A program made the position numbers and the translations under genes. From Strigamia acuminata (taxonomy: Eukaryota > Arthropoda > Chilopoda > Geophilomorpha > Linotaeniidae): a stretch of 60,000 nucleotides of DNA. Of the stretch, positions 26,255 to 38,388 are shown piece after piece (positions within the stretch are counted from its first letter, which is position 1; every line of letters starts with the position of its first letter). The notes under the pieces were generated by a model. That model was not told the origin of the DNA, made no database searches, and saw only the letters and a program-made list of their open reading frames with translations. Where the stretch lies: assembly GCA_949358305.1 (NCBI GenBank), contig OX442314.1, forward strand, positions 53,641,369 to 53,701,368. The letters run 5' to 3'.

Positions 26255-29108
26255 TGCTTAAAATTTAAAAATGCGTTTTCAGTAATAAACCTGCACAGTT
26301 AACAATATTAGTATAGATATTACTTACAGTATCTAATTCTTAAATGATTCATAAATAACTTCTTTTGTGCTTAATACCGTAATCAAATTCAAGAAATTTT
26401 ATTTCTCTCTTTTCATATAAATGTTTTCTTTCTTGTCATAAAAATATTTTCTTTTTTTTCATATAAATGTTTTCTCTCTTGTCGTAAAAATATTTTCTTT
26501 ATTTACATATAAATGTTTTCTCTCTTGTCATGAAAATATTTTCTCTCTTTTCATATAAATGTTATAGGTGTTTTATAAGTGTTTTGTGCATGGCATTTTA
26601 AAATGCGTTTTCAGTAATAAACCTGCACAGTTAACAATATTAGTAGATATTACTTATCTAATTCCTAAATAACTTCTTGTGTGCTTTATACCGTAATACA
26701 ATTCAAGATATTTTATTTCTCTCTTTTCATAAAAATGTTTTCTCAATATTGTAAAAATTTTATTTGACGATGTTATACTAAGATTAAGCTTAGTAGTCAG
26801 TTACTTCAGTCTTGCAATCTTGATGCTGAATTTAAACTTTGAGTCTAAATGTCCTCAAACTTGTGAGCTTAACTCAACCACAGCTTTACGATGAGTGCAA
26901 TATACGATAACTTGCAATATATTATTCTAAAATATATATATTTATTTATTATTATTATTCTATCTATTGCCTTTATGTATAATTGTAATTATTGTGTTTG
27001 TGTGTAATTGTAATTATTGTGTTTGTGTGTAATAGTAACTAGGTATTGTGTTTATCTGTTTAGCTAATCTTCCTCCTTAAGGGGCTAGCCTACCCGCCAT
27101 CTTGCCTGTTTTCTTATGCTATATGGCGGTCTTAGTTTGGACATAGCTAAATTACTGATGCATATGTTATAAATTTTTTTTGTTTTTTAAATACTCATGA
27201 AAAAACTGAATACTTCTATGATTTTACATTTGTGATATTTGTTGAATTTCTTTATCAAACATCAACACCAGAACATAATTTCAAAAAAAAAAATTTTATT
27301 TTTTTAAAAAATAAAATTAATAGATGTCTAGATAATACAATTTTATACGATGCATTAATTTTTATTTAAGGAAAAGTTTTAAATTGTCATTGTAATCTCT
27401 AAATTACAAATTAATTTTTTTACATGTGATTGTGCTGCCACCTATTAGTGAGGTGTACCAATACACTACTTTAGCCTGCGTAGGAATTTGGTATAGTCGT
27501 GTGACTTTTCAGTCATGTGACTTTTATGAGGCTTTTCAGTCATATGTTTTTACCTTGGACGTCCAAGATTTTACATAGTTGTTTTTTGATTCAATACCAC
27601 CATTGTAATCATAAAAAATGGCAAAAAATAAAAGTGCAAAAACAAGAATGTGGCCAAGTGCTTGGCGAAAGAGGAGGACTTGTAATCATTTAAAAAAGTT
27701 TTATGGTTTACCAAAAACTAAATGGTAATTTATTTTTATTTATTTATTTTTATTATTTGCGGATAATTTGACACGAATTGGCCCCAAATTTGACACGAAT
27801 TTGGTTGATGCAGTTTTTCTCCCTTTCATGACTCATGCGGTTTTTAGTTTTTATTTTTTTTTATTCTTTTCTTTGTTTTGGTCCTTGGGGAAAAGGGGCA
27901 GGAACTCACCTGAGGATTGAGTGGGTCAATTAGACTGACCTATGGTCAAATAATCGGAAAAATGTATTTGTTTGAGTTTTGAAGTTTGAAAATGGGAAAA
28001 TAAAAATTGGAAAAATTTGTGGGAAATTTTAGGTTGAAATTCGAATTTTGTGTGGAATTTAATGTAAAAATTGATGTAAAAAATCGAATTTTGTGTAAAA
28101 ATTGATGTAAAAAATCGAATTTTATGTAAAAATTGATGTAAGAAATCGAATTTTATATGAAAATTTCTGAAAAAATCGAATTTTATATGAAAATTTCTGA
28201 AAAAATTCGAATTTTATGTGAATATGCGGCAAATATGCTGTGAATTATTATTGGCAAGTGGTCCTGTGATTTTGGGAAAGATTTCAACCGATTTTGTACA
28301 AGATTTGTCGTGATTTTGTGCAAGATTTGTTGCGATTTTGGGCAAAATTTGTTGCTATTTTGGGCAAAAATTTGCTTCAATTTTGAGCAAGATTTGGTGC
28401 GGTTTTGGAGAACTGCTTGCCCATTATTACTGGCAAGAAGTCTACAATTTTGCAAAAGAAATTAGCTGTTTTGCGCAAAACAGACATATTTACTCATTTT
28501 GTATATTTTTAAAAAATAAAAATTATGCTTCTTATCCTGGTTTTAATTGATTTTTAAGATTTTTTATTTTTATGTCTGTCTTGTCAAAAATTGCACAAAA
28601 TTTTAAACAAAAATAGCTAATTTCTTTGCCAAAATCGTACAACTTCTTGCCAATAACAATTCAATGGACAAAAAGTTCTCAAAATTGCAGAAAATCTGGC
28701 CAAAAATCGCAGAAAATCATGCTCAAAATCACACAAAAATTAGCCCAAGATCGCACCTAAATTATTAAAATCTAATTTTTTTTATTAAAATCTAAATTTT
28801 TTTTATTAAAATCTAAATTTTTTTATTCAAATCTAAATTATTTTTATCACAACTGAAATTTGAAAATCGAAATTCTGGCCAAAAGTTTATTCTGAATAGC
28901 ATTTATTTACACTTGACCCCTTTTACCAACAACCCCTTTTACCAACAAGAAAGTTGGAACCCCTTTTACGCCCTACTTTCTAGTGTGTGATAATATTCTA
29001 GGTGATTTGGTTTTAGCATCAGCGCCATCTATTGACCAAAACATGTCAAAATAATAAGGTAGGCTAGCCCCTTAATAAAAAAGATCTCAGGGGTCAGGAG
29101 ATGGAGAT
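26255..29108. repeat. Inverted copy of the unit junction block, interrupted
   Basis: Reverse complement of unit positions about 13205 down to 12362. It begins at AAATGCGTTTTCAGTAATAA and ends at GGAGATGGAGATGGA, where it joins sequence equal to unit position 1171. It contains an expanded AAATGTTTTCTCTC-type repeat at 26400-26560 not present in the direct copies and is split by the TTAA element at 27081-29071. The layout is what an inversion of the stretch 12362-14318 (spanning the unit junction) would give, with the far end lost. Confidence 0.75.
27081..29071. mobile_element. 1,991-bp TTAA-target element with 14-bp inverted ends
   Basis: Perfect 14-bp terminal inverted repeats, GGGGCTAGCCTACC, are flanked by TTAA on both sides (27077-27080 and 29072-29075). 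The unoccupied site exists in the window: inverted unit sequence around 12397-12401 reads straight through a single TTAA. TTAA duplication is typical of piggyBac-type elements, but no transposase frame is present. The middle (28050-28850) is made of diverging tandem repeats running one way on the left (TTTTGGGCAAAATTTG) and the opposite way on the right (GCCAAAATCGTAC), giving it a foldback character. A 36-codon basic frame (27618-27728) is of unknown meaning. Confidence 0.85.
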
Positions 29109-29885
29109 GGAGTGAAGGAGAAGACGCCCCGACATTTATGTTTCACGCGCGTGCAGCCGTTGTTGCCGCGCCTTTCATTGTTTGCGACCGTTATCGCTTT
29201 TCGTAGTGTTCAAATCCTTTTTCGTAGCTTTAGTAATTTAATAATTTATTGTAATTTATCGAATAAATCTTTTGTGCCTTTTATCCTATATATCGTTGTA
29301 GTTTATCACTACCCCTAGACACCATTTTGAGCCACAGTTTAGAGAGTAAGCCTAATATTGGTATAGCCTCTCGACTGCGAGTTATTAACTTAAAGAGTAT
29401 TTGTTAATATTAAACCCGGATCGCACGGTGTGTCCACCTACAGGGTCAAACAGGAAACGGAAAGCAAAGCGTAACGACAATTCGAATCACGCGGGAAATA
29501 GCGTGAAAATAGATGGTTGTTGGGAAATTCTAAAACGAGAAAAACGAAACGCATTTTTATAGCTGACATCTTTTGTTCCAAACCAGGAGTCCATTTAAAT
29601 TTTAATTTTTGAAATCAATTTCTTAATATCCGTCGAAAAAACTAAATTCAATCGATCGATTGTGAAAAACATCGAGATTGTTTCTATATTCAGAACACAC
29701 CTGTGTTTGCCGAGCTGTGAACCCCGTACCACACGCATCACAAATTTTGATTTTGATTATCCAACGTTACGTCACATCTACGTTTTCCAAAACGGCAAAC
29801 ACACGCTCAATACTTTAAATATAAATACCATCCACTAATCCTTGAAAACACAAATCCCTCCACTATTTTAAATAAAAATATATAT
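29109..29885. other. Left part of the diverged unit
   Basis: Matches unit 1171-1300 at first (GTGAAGGAGAAGACGCCCCG), then has about 580 bp (29300-29880) absent from the 13-kb units. No gene was recognised. A TATA-like AAAATATATATA lies at 29876-29887. Confidence 0.4.
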
Positions 29886-30106
29886 AAATCGATTGAATTT
29901 TATAATTGTATAAAAAATTAATAAAATCAAATCAAAGCTCATCAATCATCATGGCTTAAATTAAAATCTGGTTTTAGTGACAGCGACCTTGGGCAGTATG
30001 GCGGCGGCCGATATGGTTTGTTGTCGTCGTTGACACTTAGAATCGAATATCGAGGTTAGCAAACGGAAGTAGCAACCAGTTACTTCGCGAGAGGAGATAC
30101 TGATCT
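29886..30106 (+). repeat. Shared upstream module preceding the 16-finger gene
   Basis: Counterpart of 1321-1535 with scattered substitutions. It is followed, as there, by an acceptor-like ATTTTAG (30472-30478) shortly before the start codon, so an intron in the 5' leader is likely. Confidence 0.6.
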
Positions 30107-30532
30107 GTGGTATTTCTTTTTATTATCTATTTATTTTTCGTTTTATTTTTATATTTTCCAGTTTATGCACGTATGGTGCAATTGTGCTCGGGCGACGAAC
30201 GTTAGGCCTAACAGACGAATTGCATTCGACTGCGATTCTTATCCACCAGGACTCCATTCGACTGGATTCTTTGTGGTCAGGGATCTCTACTGACTCACAA
30301 AGGATATTTTTCAGGTTAAAATCAATTACAGGTTTGTAAAGAAATTATAATTAACTACCGGTATTTTTTTTTTGAACGGAGAAAGGCGGGTTCATTGATT
30401 AGAAGAATAGAGCTAGACTTGTTGAGCGGTCAGGGTGAAAAATTAAAATATTAATTTTATTTTATTTTAAATTTTAGAACGAGTTTATTTCAGCGTCATC
30501 GGGAGTAATCTACTAAAAACTGAAAGTCAAAA

Positions 30533-31891
30533 ATGGAAATAACACTTCAAAAATACAGTTGCAATTTGTGCGACTATTCGTGTTCATCTTATTATCTTTT
30601 GAAACATCACATGCTCAAACACACTGGAGAAAAGCCTTTCCAATGTCAAACATGTTCACTTTCCTTTCGGCTTAAACAAACCATGATTGTCCACATGAGA
30701 ATTCATACCGGAGAGAAACCTTTCAAGTGTCATGTGTGTGATTATTCTAGCAATCAAAGAGGGAATTTAGGAACTCATCTATTAACACATACTGGAGAAA
30801 AACCATTCAAGTGCCATTTGTGTGCTTATTCCTGTACTATAAATAGTAGTTTAAAAATTCATTTGTTAACCCATAGTGGAGAAAAACCATTCAAGTGTCA
30901 TTTGTGTGATTATTCCTGCAGTCAAAGTGGAGCTCTAAAAAGTCATTTGTTAACCCATACTGGAGAAAAACCTTACAAGTGTCATTTGTGTGATTATTCC
31001 TGTACTACAAGTAGTAATTTAAAAATGCACTTGTTAACCCATAGTGGAGAAAAACGATTCAATTGCCATTTGTGTGCTTATTCCTGTACAAGAAATAGTA
31101 GTTTAAAAATGCATTTGTTAACCCATAGTGGAGAAAAACCATTTAAGTGCTATTTGTGTTATTATTCCTGCAGTCAAAGTGGAGCTCTAAGAAGTCATTT
31201 ATTAACCCATACTGGAGAAAAACCTTTCAAGTGCCATTTGTGTGATTATTCCTGTAGTCAAAGTGGAGCTCTAAAAAAACATTTATTAACTCATACTGGA
31301 GAAAAACCTTTCAAGTGCCATTTGTGTGCTTATTCCTGTATTACAAGTAGTAATTTAAAAATGCATTTGTTAATCCATCGTGGAGAAAAACCATTCAAGT
31401 GCCATTTGTGTGATTATTCCTGTACTAAAAACAGTAGTTTAAAAATGCATTTGTTAACCCATAGTGGAGAAAAACCATTCAAGTGCTATTTGTGTGATTA
31501 TTCCTGTATTACAAGTAGTAGTTTAAAAATGCATTTGCTAACCCATAGTGGAGAAAAACCATTCAAGTGCCATTTGTGTGCTTATTCCTGTACTACAAAT
31601 GGAAGTTTAAAAATGCATTTGTTAACCCATACTGGAGAAAAACCATTCAAGTGTCATTTGTGTGATTATTCCTGCAGTCAAAGTGGAAATTTAAAGCAAC
31701 ATTTATTAACCCATACTGGCAAAAAGCCATTCGAGTGCCATTTGTGCGATTATACCTGCAGTCAAAGTGGAAATTTAAAGAAACATTTATTAATCCATAC
31801 TGGAGAGAAACCATTCAAGTGCCATTTGTGTTTTTATTCTAGTAGTCGAAAGGATACTTTAAAAAAACATTTAACAAAGCATACAAAGTAA
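30533..31891 (+). CDS. C2H2 zinc-finger protein with 16 tandem fingers
   Basis: 452 residues in one exon, almost wholly made of 16 C2H2 fingers at a strict 28-residue (84-bp) period from residue 8 to the C terminus, joined by TGEKPF or SGEKPF linkers. All 16 keep both Cys and both His. Helix residues vary between fingers (QSGALKS, TSSNLKM, NSSLKM, QSGNLKQ, RKDTLKK), as expected for sequence-specific DNA binding in the nucleus. No KRAB, ZAD, BTB or other effector domain is present, so it may act by DNA binding alone. Middle fingers 4-15 are much alike, indicating expansion within the gene. Start: the ATG opens MEITLQKYSC, shared with the decayed copies. Remnants of further fingers follow at 32089-32276. 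The relatives in the 13-kb units are decayed. Confidence 0.88.
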   Translation: MEITLQKYSCNLCDYSCSSYYLLKHHMLKHTGEKPFQCQTCSLSFRLKQTMIVHMRIHTGEKPFKCHVCDYSSNQRGNLGTHLLTHTGEKPFKCHLCAYSCTINSSLKIHLLTHSGEKPFKCHLCDYSCSQSGALKSHLLTHTGEKPYKCHLCDYSCTTSSNLKMHLLTHSGEKRFNCHLCAYSCTRNSSLKMHLLTHSGEKPFKCYLCYYSCSQSGALRSHLLTHTGEKPFKCHLCDYSCSQSGALKKHLLTHTGEKPFKCHLCAYSCITSSNLKMHLLIHRGEKPFKCHLCDYSCTKNSSLKMHLLTHSGEKPFKCYLCDYSCITSSSLKMHLLTHSGEKPFKCHLCAYSCTTNGSLKMHLLTHTGEKPFKCHLCDYSCSQSGNLKQHLLTHTGKKPFECHLCDYTCSQSGNLKKHLLIHTGEKPFKCHLCFYSSSRKDTLKKHLTKHTK

Positions 31892-32088
31892 TAATCACAT
31901 TGATCATTAAGTTCATAATTCTGTAATAATTCCAATTTAAATTCAAATGACATTTTGTTTTTGTTTTAACTCAAAATTTTGTCTCAATTTGTTTAATCCA
32001 CAAATCAAAATCTGCTGCTAGCTGTATACTGTATGTATATTTTTCTCATTTCATTTCCAATTTTTTATAGTGAGCGACAAACGAAAAA

Positions 32089-32276
32089 CTTGTGCTTTGT
32101 CTTGCAATCCAAATTGGGAATTTGAAAATTCATTTAAAAATTCATACTGGAAAAAAACTGTATAATTTCCTTTTGTGTGTCTTGACCTTGACTCAAAGTG
32201 AGGATTTAAATAAACATTTATTAACCCACACCAGAGAAAAGAATTCAAGTGCTATTTGTGTGCATATTCCTGTATT
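32089..32276 (+). pseudogene. Decayed zinc-finger units downstream of the 16-finger gene
   Basis: About 190 bp still aligns with finger DNA. GNLKIHLKIHTGKK and EDLNKHLLTHTREK are recognisable, with lost Cys ligands, a one-base frame slip near 32240 and then a TATTTGTGTGCATATTCCTG finger start. They lie 200 bp after the stop, so the gene was once longer or a second gene stood here. Confidence 0.65.
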
Positions 32277-32696
32277 CTTAAATTCAATACGATTTAATTT
32301 CTGTTTTATTCGTGCATTAATATGTTTCAATTTGATTTTTAAAAATAACTATTATATACATATTTTTCTTCCAAATCTTCCTGTTAAAAAAAAAAAGGTT
32401 GAATGGAATTCTGTTTACCATGAACACGTGTTATTATTTCTACATTTATTTATTTATTTATTTATACATTGAAAGTTCTGTATTTGAAATTGCATTTTGT
32501 GTTCAACTCAAATTTAAGAAAAATAAAACTTGTCTCAATTTGTTTCATCCACTAAACCAAATCTGCCGTTTCTGTTTATTTTTCTCATTTCATTTCCAAT
32601 TTATTATTTCTTCCCAAAACTTGTATAAAATAAAAGTAAAAGCTGCCGTGTTCGTGCATTGCTAGAACTCAATTCCATATAGGATTCCTCTCTTGT
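32277..32696. other. AT-rich 3' flank of the zinc-finger gene
   Basis: (ATTT)n-type run at 32440-32466 and AATAAA/ATAAAA signals near 32525 and 32628. No gene was seen. Confidence 0.4.
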
Positions 32697-32950
32697 GTGT
32701 TTTCTTTTGAACGTTGATAAAATATCCAAATTTTGTTAGTGGTATCATTTTCTTCTGTCTCATACACATTTTAAAAAATCCATACAATTACGCAATATAT
32801 TTGAAACAAAGCGCCGGAACGGCAATTTATAATTTTTACTTGACATTTTAAAACGTGATGAACGAAAAATAACAAAAATATCCCATCCCACCTTTTCTGT
32901 CTACCGTATTGAATTTGTTAAATTTTTACTATTTAAAATAAAAATATATA

Positions 32951-33100
32951 TGAATCGATTGAAATATGATTATATAAGAAATTTAAAAAAATCATTAAAA
33001 TCAAATAAAAATCAAATCAAAGCTCATCAATCGTGGCTTAAGCTGAAATCTGGTTTTAGTGACAGCGAGATGGTTTGTTGTCGTCATTACTCACGCCATG
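32951..33100 (+). repeat. Shared upstream module without its HMG-box gene
   Basis: Same form as 8541-8690, but the HMG-box gene and 31-bp array that follow there are missing: TTTCTTAAAAATTC at 33159-33172 joins what in the unit are the left (TTTTCTTAAATGG) and right (ACATAAAAATTC) edges. Confidence 0.7.
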
Positions 33101-33629
33101 CGCTCATTACGATCGCGAGCATCGACCAACAATAGAGTCCGCAATAATCTGACATTTCTTAAAAATTCTTCAATAAAAAATGGAGACCATTTCTATGGAA
33201 ATTAATAACGAAAATAAAAGATTTTTTTTTTCGATTTATTAAATATAGTGGCAGTCACAGTCAGGACTTGTCCAAACAATGGATTTACTCTCGAATTTAC
33301 TTCAAAACAAACAGGACCAGTAAGCATTGCGCATGACTGTACAACCTGGTGACAACATTCAAAGTTGACATTTCAAATCGTGATTTGAGTTCGGATTCGA
33401 CGGTCAGTTTTTTTCTCTAAAATTATTTTTTTATTTTTATTTTATTCGTGGAAATATTTTAATTTTAATTTTTGGCACCAAAGATATAATATCGGTCGAA
33501 AAAGTCGAAAATCGAAAGAAAAAAAATCAAAAACTTTGAGGATTGCTTCTATAGGTGGCGCATCAAGTGTGATTTTAAATAAGTTAGTACAAGGTGAAAT
33601 AAAATGGCGGCTGACGAGTGTGATGAGTG

Positions 33630-33960
33630 ATGACGGTAGAGGTCAAACGTGCATGCCCGGTATGGACTTTCTCGTTTTATTTATTTTAATTTAATCGATT
33701 TAAATTAAACTAATTTTATTTTTTAGATGTACCGAAGGAGTGGTGAGATTGCACTGCGAGAGCGTCGTATCTGTGCCAAAATTGAGATCTTTGCCCTCGA
33801 AGAGCAACAGCGGAGTCATAATTACAGTGATAGTTGTTTGTCTAGTCATTATCGGCACCGTTGCTCTGTTGGCGGCCATCTTTACACATCGCAAACGGCC
33901 AAGTGCAGACAGTATCGTGCACATTTTTTATTGTTTGATTTTTGCATCCCGATGAAGTAA
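33630..33960 (+). CDS. Small two-exon gene, intact form
   Basis: Exon 1 33630-33659 and exon 2 33727-33960 join in phase 0 across a 67-nt GT-AG intron, giving 87 residues (MTVEVKRACP, then MYRRSGEIALRERRICAK and a Glu/Gln/Arg-rich helix-like run, ending in a Cys/His/Tyr-rich tail). The family is not recognised. Against the broken copies at 10.3 kb, nine bases differ in exon 2. Six fall at third positions of this frame and are synonymous; one is the stop-to-Arg change at codon 3. Constraint on this frame is therefore likely, although nine sites is a small sample. No homologous domain or localisation signal was recognised. Confidence 0.5.
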
Positions 33961-36459
33961 ATTTGTTTCACCGCTCTTTCTTTAAATTCTATCTAATCGA
34001 ATTGATTTTCAATTTTAATACGAGTAACCACTGAGACGTAAACGGCGGAAATACCGAGAAAAGGACCGATGAAATGTCATATACATGTATTTATCTCTTT
34101 AAAAATTAGCCGCCGTTTACGAAATGAAGCCATCAGTCACCGGTATGTTGATTTTGTTTAATTTTTAATTGTCAAATCTAAAAAAGAAATAGAAATGCAA
34201 ATATCGAGTTGGGAAACAAATTTTAGAGTTTTGGTTTGGTTATTTGAGCCAAAAAATCCAATCTGTTGTTGTATTTTTCAGGTGCTAGTTTCTCACTGGT
34301 CGTTTAGATGCGTTCAATCATAAATTGATTTCTTTGATTTCGTTGATTTTCTTGATTTCTGGAGAATGGAAATGATGAATTTAACGTCATCAAATGGAAA
34401 TTGGATTTCAGAAAATCTAATTTCTGAAAATCCTTATGAGCAGGGTTGCGTTTCTTGATTTTCTTGGTTTTCTTGATTTTCAGATACAACAACAATTAAC
34501 TGAAAAGCATGAAGTTAATTCAATAGTTTAAATTACGCATGTGTAAAAGTTGGATTTTATAAATTTAAAGTCGTTCCAAGTTAAAATCCAATTTGCTTGT
34601 TTTCTGAAGAATCAAGAAAATCAGGATTTCCGAAATCCATTTAAGATTGAATGCACTTCATGTGATTCACGTGAATCTGGTCGGGCTATGCAGGTTTCCA
34701 GTTATAAGCTTAACAACTACATGATTTCTATAGTATGAAACAAGGTTGACAATTTTTATTATTCAGTGTACTGTAGTTTATTAGTTTGTTAATCAAACAG
34801 ACTACGTAATATCAACATTTTAGTTGTGAATAGAATGAAATGGTCAAAATTAACTCGATTGCGCCAATAAAATGTCATTGTGCAGGAGTAAATTGGAGTT
34901 ACAATTGTATGGGAAATTTGTTGGATACTTTGAGCACTAAAATTCGAGTGTAATTACAGAAATTACTGTTAAAAATGGTATATAAATTTTAGGTGCGTGA
35001 GAATTTAAGAAACATACATTTTTTGGTTAGAATTGTATGAATTAGGTTGCAACACTCAATTTTGCTAAAAACTATTGATATACAAATAAATAATTTTTAA
35101 AATCGTAATTAAATTTGTACAGATTGTTCTTTTCTGAATATCAAAACACAACTCATTTGGTGTTTTCTGATGTCAAAAAAAAATTTTTTCTTCTATTTTT
35201 TTTTTGCCAAAATCAATATTCACACATCTAGTGATAGACTTAAAGTATTGACATTTATTTGTGAATCGAAGAAAGGGAGCAAAATGGCTCAGTAACGAAC
35301 TAGATCAAATTTTAATTGCAATAAATATTTAAAAAGTTAATAAATTATTATTGGGATTTATATAGAAATAATTTGCTTGTGATTTTTGTGAGAATTGCAT
35401 GAATTAGGTTGTATCACCCTATTTGATTTTGAGTGTAATTTCAGTAATTCCTATCCAATATTTGTGTGCAAATAAACAATATATAGAAAATTTAGGTAAA
35501 TTTAGGTAAGTTTGTTGTGTAAATTGAATTTTAAGAACGATTTTTGGTTTGTTTTTTGAATGAATGATTTCCGCTTGCAAATCGGTATCATTTTCTACGA
35601 TTTGCTTTGATTAAGTAATAAATTATTAATAAAATCCATTCGAAACAATAAATGTACGAGTGTGTGGATAGTACATCTCCATCTCCTGACCGCTGAGATC
35701 TTTTTTATTAAGGAGGAAGATTAGCTAAACAGGTAAACACATAAACACAATAGTTACAATTACACACAAACACAATAATTACAATTATACATAAAGGCAA
35801 TAGATAGAATAATAATAATAAATAAATATATACATTTTAGAATAATATATTTCAAGCCATCGTATATTGCACTCATCGTAAAGCTGTGGTTGAGTTAAGC
35901 TCACAAGTTTGAGGAAATTTAGACTCAAAGTTTAAATTCAGCATCAAGATTGCAAGACTGAAGTAACTGACTACTAAGTTTAGTATAGCATCGTCAGCTG
36001 ATTCCACATTTTGAAAAATGAAGAAGTCAGGGCCACCAACCACAGCTCAGTGATTATTCATTCAAAATTTATATTTCACAACAGAATTATCTTTGACTCG
36101 GTCAAATAACATTTTTACAATATTGAGAAAACATTTTTATGAAAAGAGAGAAATAAAATTTCTTGAATTGGATTACGGTATAAAGCACACAAGAAGTTAT
36201 TTAGGAATTAGATAAGTAATATCTACTAATATTGTTAACTGTGCAGGTTTATTACTGAAAACGCATTTTAAAATGCCCTGCACAAAACACTTACAAAACA
36301 CCTATAACATTTCTATGAAAAGAGAGAAAATATTTTCATTACAAGAGAGAAAACATTTATATGAAAAGAGAGAAATAAAATTTCTTGAATTGGATTACGG
36401 TATTAAGTACAAAAGAAGTTCTTTATGAATCATTTACGAATTAGATACTGTAATATCTA
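33961..36459. repeat. Right end of the diverged unit, converging to the recent sequence
   Basis: Last visible differences from unit positions 10670-10810 are a 16-bp insertion at about 34071 and one substitution near 34114. Beyond that it is essentially the same as copy 1 through 36459. No gene is supported here. Confidence 0.7.
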
Positions 36460-36955
36460 TAATATCTGTAATATCTATACTAATATTGTTAACTGTGCAG
36501 GTTTATTACTGAAAACGCATTTGAAAATGCCATGCACAAAACACTTACAAAACACCTATAACATTTCTATGAAAAGAGAGAAAATATTTTCATTACAAGA
36601 GAGAAAAAAATGCATTTTGAGACAAATAAAATGCATTTTGAGTCAAGAAAAAAATGCATTTTGGGACAACAAAATAAATGCATTACGTTTCGAAATTTCA
36701 TCGTTGTTGCCAGGTTAGCATAACGACTTCCATTCTTCTCTGTGCAAAGCTTCAGTGCATCTGGTTCTGTCGCCGCCGCCAGATGGTGCACTACCCAAAA
36801 TTATACATCATTCCGAATAATAACTGTTTTAGATAAAGAAATTCGTACTTTAATAATTACTAATAATTAACAGGAATATTTACAAGTAGATAAATATTGA
36901 AACACATCTTTAAACATTTCAGAGTGAACACAAGCCAAATCGTTTGCACAAATCC

Positions 36956-37351
36956 ATGATGGCCGCCCGATGTTACATCGCCTCAGCACTCAGCAGGACG
37001 TTTTCAAGTCATCAGATGTATTCGCGGGAGTGTGGGCCAGTAATCAAGGTAAGAATCTGTTCATACACTTCGTAGCTAACCGTCAGGCATCTAATTTCTT
37101 CAATTATTCGTGTTTTAGGGTGATTGACGGGCGATACAGTGCGTCCAATGCCACTCAACCTCTGCTAGCAATTTGGACATTAAATACGAGGTAAAATGTG
37201 TAATTCAACCGGTTAATTATCTCGTCAATGATTCGGATTTGTTTGTTTTTAGTTTTAGGTCGAGAAACGGGCGCGAACTCTCAACTCGCATCACGCGAAT
37301 GAGGCGCGATGTTACAACGCTTTTTGGGATTCGACTCCTGCCAAGGTATAA
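36956..37351 (+). CDS. Predicted three-exon small protein (copy 3)
   Basis: Same gene model as at 497-892, offset by 36,459 bp, with exons at 36956-37048, 37140-37190 and 37259-37351. Confidence 0.4.
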
Positions 37352-38388
37352 CTCAAAACCACCACAACGTTCAGCCGGTTTTCGCCTAACTGTGTACTGT
37401 GTTGTACGACGCGGAAAAGTAGTTCTGTGCCAAAGCATCACCTTTGCCAATGTCTGGAGTTCGATTACAATTCTGGTGTTTTGGGCTACTTTTTTGTGCC
37501 ACTACACCAGTGAAGTAGGTCAACGTTGTGGTGGTTTTGAATATAGGTATTGTGTCCATATCGAATATAATGTAAATTGAAACGACTGTATACAATTTAA
37601 TGAAAATTAAACCGCCATCCATGTGATAAGTGAAGGAGAAGACGCCCCGACATTTATGTTTCACGTTGAGTGCAGCCGTTGTTGCCGCGGATTTCATTGT
37701 TTGCGACCGTTATCGCTTTTCGTAGTGTTCAAATCCTTTTTCGTAGCTTTATTAATTTATTAATTTATTGTAATTTATTTGTAAATCGATTGAATTTTAG
37801 AATTGGATAAAAAATTAATAAAATCAAATCAAAGCTCATCATTCATGGCTTAAATTGAGATCTGGTTTTAGTGACCTTGGGCAGTACGGCGGCGGCCGAG
37901 ATGGTTTGTTGTCGTCGTTGACACTTAAAATCGAATTTCGAGGTTAGCACACGGAAGTAGAAACCAGTTACGTCGCGAGAGGAGATACTAATCTGTGGTT
38001 TTCTTTTGACTGCGTTTTTTTTTATATATTTTTCAGTTTATACACGTATCACCATGCAATTGTGCTCGGGCGACGATCGTTAGGCCTAACAGACGAATTG
38101 CATTCGACTGGGATTCTTGTCCACCAAGACTGGATTCTTTGTGATCAGAAATCTCTACTGACTCACACAGGATATTTTTCAAGTTAAAATCAATTACAGG
38201 TTTGCAAAGTAATTAAATATTTTTTTTTTGAACGGAGAAAAGCGATTTGATTGATCAGAAGAGAAGAGCTAGACTTGTTGAGCGGTCAGGGTAACAAATT
38301 GAAATATTAATTTTATTTTATTTTACATTTTAGAACGAGTTTATTTCAACGTCACCGTGAGTCATCTACTAAAAACTGAAACTCAAAA

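Larger units (their letters stand above)
29109..36459. repeat. Diverged ancestral-type copy of the unit, mosaic
   Basis: Matches the unit from about position 1171 onward, but with substitutions and indels up to about 34.11 kb. From there to 36459 it is essentially the same as unit positions about 10.8-13.15 kb. Relative to the 13-kb unit it has a full zinc-finger gene instead of the four-finger remnant, and it lacks two blocks: unit positions 2444-8267 (inverted-repeat element, minisatellites, Ig exons) and 8740-9886 (HMG-box gene and 31-bp array). I infer that it is the older state of the locus. Confidence 0.8.

Noticed and set aside
32399-32665. 88-residue forward frame after the zinc-finger gene
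   Set aside because: Contains an (ATTT)n translation (FIYLFIYLYI) and no recognisable domain.
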